Positions 55,462-64,000 of a stretch of 64,000 nt of DNA are shown piece by piece. The stretch is from Astragalus membranaceus (Eukaryota > Streptophyta > Magnoliopsida > Fabales > Fabaceae): contig CM076854.1 in NCBI GenBank assembly GCA_039519185.1, positions 154,934,166 through 154,998,165 on the forward strand, in the 5' to 3' direction. The notes under the pieces were generated by a model that was given only the letters and a program-made list of their open reading frames with translations, ran no database searches and was not told where the DNA came from. How positions within the stretch are numbered: position 1 is the first letter of the stretch; each line of letters opens with the position of its first letter. Made by a program: the position numbers and the translations under genes.

Positions 55462-55863
55462 TGTTGGGAAAAAACAACAGAGAGAAATAAAATAAGCAAA
55501 ATCGGAACACAAGAATTTAACTTGGAAAACTCCAAAACCGGAGAAAAATCACGAACCGTTGTCTAATGACAACAAGGGATATCACTATGTGAAAATTGTT
55601 ACAACACACAGACTTATCTCAAAACACCCCATGGCCCCAGTACACCCACACCCTACAAAGGGAATATTTAACGACATCTCACAACACTCTAAAACAAGAG
55701 TATAAGAGAAAAAACAAAGTCAAATACAACTTAAGGTGTTTCTGACTGGTGCATCTTGTAATGAAGAACTTGAGCCCATTATATAGGTTTGGTCTCCCTC
55801 TTCCTTCACAAAATTAAGCAATGTGAGACTTTTTTAAGATCTTAATTTCAATCAACTCCAACA
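55462..55863 (-). repeat. copia 5' LTR (402 bp), element truncated
   Basis: The minus strand starts TGTTGGAGTTGATTG, has CCTATATAATGGGCTC as TATA box and ends TTTCCCAACA beside the primer binding site. No gag or pol of this element follows, so only the LTR and a short leader remain. Confidence 0.75.
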
Positions 55864-56275
55864 AGGAGATTTAGCCGGTGATCAGGGAAGCAAATTTAGA
55901 TTGTACATCCTCTCATGGAATTCTTGCACATTCAAGCAAGGTGCTCCATGTAAGAGCAATTATTTTATATTGGCTCCTTTTAGATTAGAGTCTCGCCAAG
56001 TGTATTTACATTATATCTCCTTGCTCTTGTCCAACACATCTTGCTCCTTAAGGTCTAATACTTATTGGTATTGACGAGTCGGTTTAGATCTAGATCGAAT
56101 TTGCCATAATCAATTATTATTACTATGTATGAATTGGTTCAAATTTTAGTTTTTTTAAAAATTCAAAACGAACCAATCTAATCTAATATGACAGATATGT
56201 TCAAATTGACTTATGGGGTCATGCACAAAAATTTAAATTTTTTAAAAATATAAAAAACTATACTTTTTTTAGGTA
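55864..56275. other. AT-rich spacer
   Basis: No gene or element end recognised. Confidence 0.45.
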
Positions 56276-56278
56276 ATA

Positions 56279-56527
56279 CTCCATCCGTTCCATATTAGAT
56301 GTTGTTTAAGGTTGTGGCACAAAAATTAAGAAATGCAATTATTAGTACAGAATTTATAATAAAAGAATTCATTCTTCCCAATATGCCATGTATTATGAGA
56401 AATCTGCATATGTGTTTGAGGGTATAATAGGAAAAATATAATTTATGTTTTTATAGTATTCTGAAAAATTATATATTATGAGACAATTTTTTTTGTTAGA
56501 AAGTCGTATAATATAGGACGGAGAGAG
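56279..56527. mobile_element. Stowaway-like MITE (249 bp)
   Basis: Terminal inverted repeats CTCCATCCGTTCCATATTA and CTCTCTCCGTCCTATATTA (read inward) are flanked by TA on both sides. The CTCCxTCCGT ends and TA target are characteristic of Stowaway MITEs moved by Tc1/mariner transposases. Confidence 0.82.
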
Positions 56528-56665
56528 TATTACAACATTCTTTTTTTTTGACAAAGTATTACGACATTCTTAATAAACAAAAATATCTAAAATGTAAAAA
56601 TAAGACTTATCAAAACTTAGTCATTTCACAAAGTCGTTATATCAATATGGACACTAAACTTATAC

Positions 56666-56682
56666 TCCCTCCATCCCACATT
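56666..56682. repeat. LINE-1b target site duplication, left
   Basis: The 17-bp TCCCTCCATCCCACATT is repeated exactly at 62748-62764. Confidence 0.9.
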
Positions 56683-56777
56683 TTTTTTTGGTGGAAAATG
56701 TGGCCCAAAGGCCAAACGAAGCTAATTCATTAGAATTGGACCAGCATGCCCATACCCATCAGGGGCTAACAAAGTGA

Positions 56778-59700
56778 CTAAAAGCCAGGAATATTATCAT
56801 AAATTACAACATTGCCACCAATAATGTGACTTTCCTTAGATAGTCTATCCGCTACAACATTGCTTTGTCTTCCAACCACAAACCACTTGACATCAATGTT
56901 GTCGCCACCAATGTCAAGGATGCTATTAATCAATTGATGATACCGGTGAGAAACACAGCGCCCAAGAGAGAGAAGAGCGATTGCCTCCCTAGAATCAGAT
57001 TCAACGATCACCTTGCTGAAGCCCCTGTTCCGCGCCAACATCAACCCATGATAGATTGCAAGCAATTCGGCTTCAAGAACATCTCAAGCATCAACCCGAC
57101 GAGAAAGGGCGAACTTGAACTCTCCATGAGGACTTTGAAGAACGCCACCGCACCCAGAATCACACCCAAAATTCTTAATAGAGCCATCACAATTTAACTT
57201 AAACCACCCTGTTGGAGGAGGAATCCATGTATCATTCTGAGATTCCGAATCCAACAAGATCTGAGGATAAAGGTTAGCTTTCCTCACAATGCATTTATCA
57301 ATCCAATCCACATGATTCATAATTTTGATAATTGATTCCTGCGGTGTTGTTTTTTTTTCTGAGAAAAAACAAAATCGTTTCGATTGCGCCACAGAACATC
57401 AAGAGCAGCCCCAAATGTGATGCTCCAGGTAATTCCAGTGTTCCCAGATCCCTTAATCTTTATGTTGTTGCTCAGCCACTGTTTCCAATTGAAATACTAA
57501 GAAATTTCGTTTGATTTGGTTTGTTGAGGCCATTCCATATCTCCAGGCTAGTCTGGCAGTCCCGAGACCTATGAAGGAGGGTTTCTTCTTCAACACCACA
57601 GAGAGGGCACAAGCCAGAGGTTGCAATTGTTCTTCTACAGCTCTCCACATTTGTGAGGATAGCTTCATGAGCTAATTTCCACAAAAAGGTACGAATTCTC
57701 TCATTACCTTTCCACTTCCAAACACTCTTGAACAGCTCATTGTTAGGAGTAGTGATAGCATTAGATTGCACCATATAAGCAGATCTAGTAGTGAATCTGC
57801 CATCAAGGGTACCCCCCCCCAATTAATATCATCATCTTGGTTAAATATAGATGGAGGAGGATACCTCTCAATCTTCTGAAAAATCTCAGCAGGCAGAAGA
57901 TTTTCAAATAAAGCCCAATTCCATTCCCCATTGTAGTTCATGAAGTGACTAATAGGCAAGATAATATCATTACTGCTCACCTCTGAATTGCAGTATGAGG
58001 ACTAGGAATTGGAATTAGGCAGCCAGCAGTCATCCCAGAACCTAACATCTTCACCATTCCCCACATTCCACACCAGATTGCTCCTGAACAGCTCCCAAGT
58101 ATCCACCAAGCCATTCCAGTAATTAGACCCTTTCTTCTTAGAATCAATCTTGGGAAAATCTCTCCACCCACACTTATATTTACTGTGAATCACAGAGCAC
58201 CAAAGGGTCTCAGATTTGTTGCAAAAGTTCCACAAGCCTTTCATAAGGAAAGTTGTATTAGCTGCCCTGGTTGATCTCAGCCCCAGACCACCATTCTCTT
58301 TAGGCTTACACATAGTTTCCCAATTAATGAGGTGCACTGCTCTGTTACTGTCATCATTACCCCATATGAAGCTTCTGCACAGCTTGTCTATTTCATCACA
58401 GATACCCCTAGGGAGAACACAAGATTGAATTATATATGTTGGCATAGCTTGGACTATAGATCTTGCCAGGGTAACCCTACCAGCAAAGGATAAGGTCCTT
58501 GATTTCCAAGTACTTAACCTTTGTTTCACATTCTCTAACACATAGTTAAAAGTGTTTAGACCCACCCTCTTGTGGAAAATAGGCACACCTAGGTACTTGC
58601 CAAGGTCTTCAGTAGCTTGGAAACCCATAACATCACAAATATCTTTCCTCAGCACTCTAGGCACATTCTTAGAGAAGAAGACCCTAGTTTTATCATTACT
58701 CACTTTTTGCCCTGAACTAAGACAAAACTTGTGGATAGTTTGCTGAATGATCTCTGCCTGCTCAATGCTAGCTTCAGCAAAAAACAATAAGTCATCTGCA
58801 AAGGCTAAATGAGAGATTTCCTGAGCAATGATAATGTTGTCATGACTGTTTCTTTTGGGAATAAAAGAACACTGGGCAGGTCCTATTAGACTTTGGAGGC
58901 AGTCTTTCAGTCTAGCAGTGATCAACTTAGTGATAGTCTTGTATGCAACATTGCATAAGCCAATAGGACGAAAGTTCTTCATGTTGTTCACAGTCTCAGA
59001 TTTGGGGATAAGTGCTAAGTAAGTAGCATTAATGTTTTTGATTCTGTTGGGATTCTCCCAAATATCTTTGATCATTGAGCAATAGGAAGGCCCAACTACC
59101 TTCCACTGGCTATGGAAGAAAATAGCCTGATAACCATCAGGACCAGGTGCTTTAAAGGCACCTATATTCCTGATACTTTTCCCAATTTCATCATCTGTCA
59201 CCCCTCTACCCAAATCTTCAAGTATCTGGTCATCCAGGATAGGAAAACGACCAGACAAACTGTAGGGGACATAGTTCTCATTAACTGAGAAAAGATTCCT
59301 GAAATAATCTGTGGCCATTGCTTCAATTTCCAGAGGTTCAACAATCCAAGTACCTTCTGCATTCTGAAGAGTGTTAATATGATTCCTCCTCCTTCTAATG
59401 GTGGTCACACTATGGAAGTATTTAGAGTTTTTGTCTCCAAACTCAATCCACTTAGCCCTAGATTTTTGATACCACAATATTTCTTCTTTGGCTAGAATTA
59501 CTTCATAAGCTTTCCAGGTGGACTGTTGAAGGTTAAGAAGATGATCACTCCACCCATATTTCAGGCTATTGTCAATCTCTCTTAACTGTTTTACCAGTTG
59601 TTTCTTCTGGTAGAAAATGTTACCAAAAATATCTTTATTCCATTCCTTCAAGACACCCTGAAGTTCTTTAAGTTGGAGAGGAAAATTGTTTAAGGAACTT

Positions 59701-60478
59701 CTCCAATTGTCAACCATGAGTTGATTGAAAGACTCATGAGTGAGCTAAACCGCTTCAAATCTAAAGGGTCTTCTTCCTCTATTAATAGGTCTTCTCTGCT
59801 CCCAAGCCAACAACAGAGTAGAATGGTCTGATTTGAGTTTAGGAAGAAGATTTATCTCAGCATTAGGGAATCTTAGCCGCCAACTAAGATTGCCAACAGC
59901 ACGGTCTAGCCTCTTTCTAGTATTTCCCCTAGCCCAAATATCACCATTATATCCAAGATCCAACAGATTACAAGTATCCATAGTAGACTGGAAGCCTTGT
60001 TCAGTGAGATGTGAACTGGTAACAGGGGGCCAAATCTTTCATTGTCTTTAAGGATAGCATTGAAATCTCCAATGAGCATCCAAGAACCATCAATATCAGA
60101 GTGAATATCCTGTAAGTCATCCCAAAGAGTTTGTCTAGGGGCAAAATGGGGGCTGCCATAGACAATGGTCAGGAACCAAGGCTCAGCATTGACTGGTCGA
60201 ACCTTCATATGAATAAACTGATAAGATTCCCTAGTAATTTGAATCTTCCAATGGGCATTATCCCAAAGTAGCCAAATACCACCAGATTGACCTCTGGCCT
60301 CCTTTATGAAATGATTATCAAAGCCTAATTTCTTCACAATTCTCTTGGCACCAGGGCCACTCGTGTGAGTTTCTAAGAGAGCAATAAAAGAAGCTGCGTA
60401 CTCACGCTTCATGTCTTTGATCAAACCAACAAAACCTTTGGAAGCTGTACCTCTACAGTTCCAGCAAATTAGATTCAT
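56778..60478 (-). pseudogene. LINE-1b ORF2: endonuclease, RT (core deleted), zf-RVT, RNase H
   Basis: It starts MNLICWNCRG at 60478, directly after the ORF1 TAA. The endonuclease reads LLETHTS, GDFNAIL, then shifts frame at a G run (60025-60029); KSDHSTLLL follows. A TAG near 59743 replaces Trp in FEA-W-LTHESF. The 571-codon segment 59717-58002 has APGPDG and FRPIGLCNVAYK, then jumps from NIIIAQEIS to HLAFADDLLFF: about 100-130 residues with the first catalytic Asp region and the RQGDP motif are missing in frame. Later lesions are a TAG at 58002, a frameshift at the C run near 57815, and a TGA near 57079. zf-RVT (CPLCGVEEETLLH) and RNase H (NCDGSIKNFG, IVESDSREAIALL) can still be followed. 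Confidence 0.9.
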
Positions 60479-62540
60479 TTAGGCAAGATTTGGGGAATGA
60501 GGGATCACACCCTCTAGGCCAACCTTGGAAACTTGCGTTCCATTGCTACTGATCTTTCCACTGTAGTTGATTGATGCTTCTTGAACACCACTACTTCTAG
60601 TTTTAGGGATCTGACCTAATACAGCCATGTTTCCCATACATTCAGTTCTCTTCATATTCGCTTCCTCTATCTGGCCAAGGGCAGACCGAATAGACTCAGG
60701 ACTAGTGAACTTGTTAAGCAAACATTCTCCATGAGATTGGTATATACTTTTCATGTAGGCCATAACAACCTCTTCGTCAGGATGATTCTTCATGACAGTG
60801 TTGGCTTGGTTGCTAGAGGAAGGAATATTTTCCTTCCCAGGAGCTTGAACTTTCTGATCTCCATTGGTTTTAGTATTCCCTTTCTTGCCACTTTTATCCT
60901 TACGAGTCACAGGTTTAGTGGGCTTAGCCACCTTCTTGCCTTTTACTGCAAGTTGAGGATTCTTTCCACCTAAGGGATTTCTAACTCTTGCCTTACTAAT
61001 AGGCTTGTCTTTTGGTATATGATCATTTTCTTTTGTGTCAACAGCATGCTGAAATTCCATTTCCTGAACATTGGGAGTACTGACTGGACTGATTTCATTG
61101 ATAATAGGCTTAGCTTGAGCTTTCACAGGACCCTTAGATGGAGCTTCATGAGTGCTAGATCCACCACTATTTATACGGCCACCTTTTCCAGCAGCCTGAT
61201 TTTTCTTCTTGGCAATGTATTTGGGGATATTCCAAGGCCCCATGCAACCATCTCTTGTCTCTGTCTCTAAAAGACATACATTCCCTGTATTAGGAGGCAC
61301 AACCTGTTGGATTTCAGCAACAGGTTCAGAGCTAGGGCTAATGGCAGATGCCACCTCAAGCATTTCTCTACAATTATCCTTCTTGTGGCCATATTTCCCA
61401 CACCTAAAGCAAATTGCATGCAAACCTTCATACTCCAAAGGCAATTTAATCCCTCTCAAAGAGATATGAGATGACAAAGGCTTGTCTAGGTCTAACTCCA
61501 CACATATTCTTGCAAACTTCCCTCTATAGTGAAGGGAAGTCATCTTGTCCACTTTGAGCATAGTACCTAATGAGGAACCAATCCTAGTTAGAGCTTTATC
61601 ATTACAGAGCTCCACTGGAAGCTTAGGTATTCGCACCCAAACAGCAACTTTTTGGGAAATGGAAGCTATAAGAGAGAAGAAAGGTCTAAATCTTTGAACA
61701 ATTAGGTAAGGGTCAGCAATTTTCCAGGGTCCTTCATAGAGAGCATGCCTATAATCTTCTATATCAGAAAGTTGAACCAAGTAGAAGTCTTCAGCCATGT
61801 CAGTGATACTCATGTTGCCATTTTTAACCCAGTCTTTTCTCAGTTTGCTTTCCAACATTCTGAAGTTAACTTTTTTGCCTAGCACCTTAACTATTAAAGC
61901 ATTCCTCCAAGGTTTGGAGTATGATGATATTTCCTCATCAGAGAAATTAATCTCAGGGTTCAGGGAGGGGGTAATAATAGCCTCCGCTTGAGGCGTTTCT
62001 TCTTGTTCCTGGTCCCATTTGTTTTCTGGGAGATCTTTAGATAGCAAATCTCCCCAACAAGCATCACTAATACCTTCACTCACACCCAAGGTTTTAAAAA
62101 CCGGACCGGACCGGCCGGTTGAACCGGGAACCGGACCCCTGACCGGTTGGTTCAACCCCATTTGAACCGCAGGCCAAAGAACCGGGGAAGAACCGGATAG
62201 AACCGCCAAGAACCGCTTTGAACCGGGAAAGAACCGGGAACCGGGCCGGGTTGAACCGGGTTGAACCGCCCGAAATGCAATTTTTTATTTTTAAATTTAC
62301 TTTTTTCTCCAAAATTAAATATTTTTTATTTAATAAATTACTTATCCGGTTCAACCATGGTTCAACCATGGTTGAACCGGTTGAACCATGAACCGGAGGT
62401 CTCGCCGGTTCGATCTCCGGTCCGGTTTTAAAAACATTGCTCACACCCACTACTTTCATAAGAGCATCTTTGAAGGTAGAAAAGTTTCCTGTATTATTTA
62501 CCTTGGCAGCCATTGTTGCGTCAGTAGCTGGAACTTCCAT
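60479..62540 (-). pseudogene. LINE-1b ORF1 (DUF4283, zinc knuckle) split by hAT-like MITE
   Basis: ORF1 starts MEVPATDATMAAKV at 62540, is interrupted after about 34 codons by the MITE at 62087-62439, and continues open to the TAA at 60481-60479. MITE plus duplication adds 361 bp, which explains the frame offset exactly, so ORF1 was intact before the MITE landed. It shows a DUF4283 region (about RNALIVKVLGKKVNF to GPWKIADPYLIVQRF), then VAVWVRIPKLPVELC, a CX2CX4HX4C knuckle (CFRCGKYGHKKDNC) and a basic tail with KGKKVAKPTKPVTRKDKSGKK, fitting an RNA-binding protein. Confidence 0.88.
62087..62439. mobile_element. hAT-like MITE (353 bp) inside LINE-1b
   Basis: The ends CAAGGTTTTAAAAACCGGAC and (read inward from the right) CAATGTTTTTAAAACCGGAC are inverted repeats. 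The 8-bp duplication CTCACACC lies at 62079-62086 and 62440-62447. CA-starting TIRs and an 8-bp TSD fit hAT. The interior is full of CCGGTTGAACC/GGTTCAACCGG inverted motifs, densest at 62347-62395. Confidence 0.85.
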
Positions 62541-62747
62541 TGTAGTCTTGTTCTTTATGTTGGAGCTATCATCTTCTTGCTCATGATTGTTTTCGTTATT
62601 TTGCAGATCACAGTGATATCAGACAGATTAAGAGTAGCCATTGGCAGTGGGCTGCGCGGGCTCATACCCAAAGCTGGTGAAGGTGACTTTTGCCCTAGCA
62701 GAGCAAGTCACGTTCTTCTAGAACTTTTTTGATCGTGTGTGCCATTT

Positions 62748-62764
62748 TCCCTCCATCCCACATT
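62748..62764. repeat. LINE-1b target site duplication, right
   Basis: Exact copy of 56666-56682; it fixes the LINE 5' end. Confidence 0.9.
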
Positions 62765-62924
62765 ACATGACTTTCTAGCCAAAAAAATTTGTCTCGTAAT
62801 ACATTACTTTTTAGAATCCCAATAAAACATTAATATTTCTTTTCCTTTCATACCCTTCATTTTAATAATATTTCTTTTATAACTCTACTAATTTATCTTT
62901 CCAGGTTTATCAGTCAGGGAGTAT

Positions 62925-63632
62925 TGTCTTCCACATCGACACTTTCAAGGAGACATCAACACTTAAGAGCACAGTATTTGAGGGACAAAACATTCCCATG
63001 AAAATCTTAAAAAACTAACTACAAAGTCCGTATATCATTTCGGACACTAAACTTATTTAACCAACATTAGAAAAAAATTGATTAGTAACCAATATTATGA
63101 TTATTATAACAATAATAATTTGAGAAAAACTATCAAAGTAGACAAAAATATAATTACAATATAAATATCCTACACAAAATCGCACAAGTGTTGCCATCAG
63201 AAATTTAAACAGAACGGAAAGCAGGCATAACAACTAGACAGCACCACTAAATTATGGGATTTGGGTTGATCTCATCGCCAAAAGGAATAACTAAAATATA
63301 AAATTGTGATTCTTACAATGAATCAACATTTTTTTATGTAAAATAGATCAGCCCGCTCCCATATAATTTACAAATACTGCTCAGACACTAAATGTGATAC
63401 GAATATGGTGCAAATTTCCCTTCACTTCAGGCAATGTACGAAAATAACAGAACAGAACAAACAAAGTGGAGCAGAAGTTTAAATATATGATCATGTGAAA
63501 TCAAAGCAAGTTTAGAAAATTACTAAAACTGATACAAAATTGTCGATAGAATTCATTTAGTTTGATGAAACAAAATTCATAACAAATTTGAGGTGAAACT
63601 TAAAAAGAAAAGAGAGGAGCCATCCCACAAAC
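62925..63632 (-). other. RPS23 downstream region and 3' UTR
   Basis: AT-rich. The 3' UTR of RPS23 starts at 63632 and reads leftward; its end is not defined. No other gene recognised. Confidence 0.5.

Positions 63633-64000
<368 letters not shown>

Larger units (their letters stand above)
56683..62747 (-). mobile_element. LINE (L1 type), full length but decayed
   Basis: This 6065-bp element has a short A tail (plus-strand T at 56683-56689), a perfect 17-bp TSD, about 207 bp of 5' leader, ORF1 and ORF2. It is from a different family than LINE-1a: its proteins are clearly divergent and its ORFs are joined as TAAATG. It carries an hAT-like MITE in ORF1, an RT core deletion, and several stops and frameshifts in ORF2. 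Confidence 0.92.
56665..62921. mobile_element. Stowaway-like MITE split by LINE-1b
   Basis: TA then CTCCCTCCATCCCACATT at 56663-56682 is interrupted by LINE-1b, and the sequence resumes at 62748 as TCCCTCCATCCCACATTACATGAC, running to GGGAG|TA near 62921. The left end is convincing. The right end keeps only the outer GGGAG, so the right boundary is uncertain. Confidence 0.55.

Noticed and set aside
62388..62732. Plus-strand 114-residue frame with a hydrophobic segment
   Set aside because: It runs through the MITE end and the LINE-1b ORF1/leader in antisense; no independent support.

Overview
This is a plant nuclear genomic window, probably from a legume. Evidence for a plant: a spliced cytosolic ribosomal protein S23 gene, plant-type LINEs with a C-terminal RNase H, plant Ty1/copia and Ty3/gypsy lineages, Helitron ends, Stowaway- and hAT-like MITEs and tRNA-derived SINEs. 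Evidence for a legume is weaker: the dominant element is an Ogre-type Tat retrotransposon, a lineage best known from legumes. Most of the 64 kb is a transposable-element nest. I recognise only two host genes, both near the right end.

Layout. (1) 1-2936: 5' part of a decayed Ty1/copia element on the minus strand (integrase start, gag-protease, primer binding site, 5' LTR). (2) About 3271-10472: a candidate Helitron containing a 5.5 kb LINE (LINE-1a, 3567-9059) with a perfect 16-bp target duplication. (3) 10505-10660: chromovirus integrase relic; 11686-13827: solo LTR with TSD CTTAT; 13833-14409: AT-rich repeats; 14423-14622: SINE with a 13-bp TSD; 14676: a second Helitron 3' end. (4) 15736-about 40310: a decayed Tekay/Del-like Ty3/gypsy element on the minus strand. 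Its 3' LTR is split by a complete 18.75-kb Ogre-type element (16177-34927, TSD CTCTC). (5) 40421-about 44795: decayed Ty1/copia on the minus strand; about 44780-46884: Sirevirus relic with 3' LTR on the plus strand. (6) 46997-48018: element with 300-bp terminal inverted repeats, ending about 280 bp upstream of a host gene. (7) 48295-52013: eight-exon host gene for a Ser-rich protein of unknown function. (8) 53155-55863: SINE, Tat-type LTR fragment and copia LTR. (9) 56279-62921: Stowaway MITE, then a second LINE (LINE-1b, 56683-62747) inserted with a 17-bp TSD into another MITE and itself carrying an hAT-like MITE. (10) 63633-64000: 3' exons of RPS23.

The Ogre-type element is the only one that looks potentially functional. 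Its three ORFs are open. I saw two substitutions between its 3.3-kb LTRs. A 225-nt intron candidate between protease and reverse transcriptase would join gag-pro to pol in frame. The element therefore looks young, whereas the Tekay element, both copia elements and both LINEs carry stops and frameshifts. The boundaries, TSDs and splice sites come from direct reading; family names come from known motifs; ages and regulatory roles are inference.
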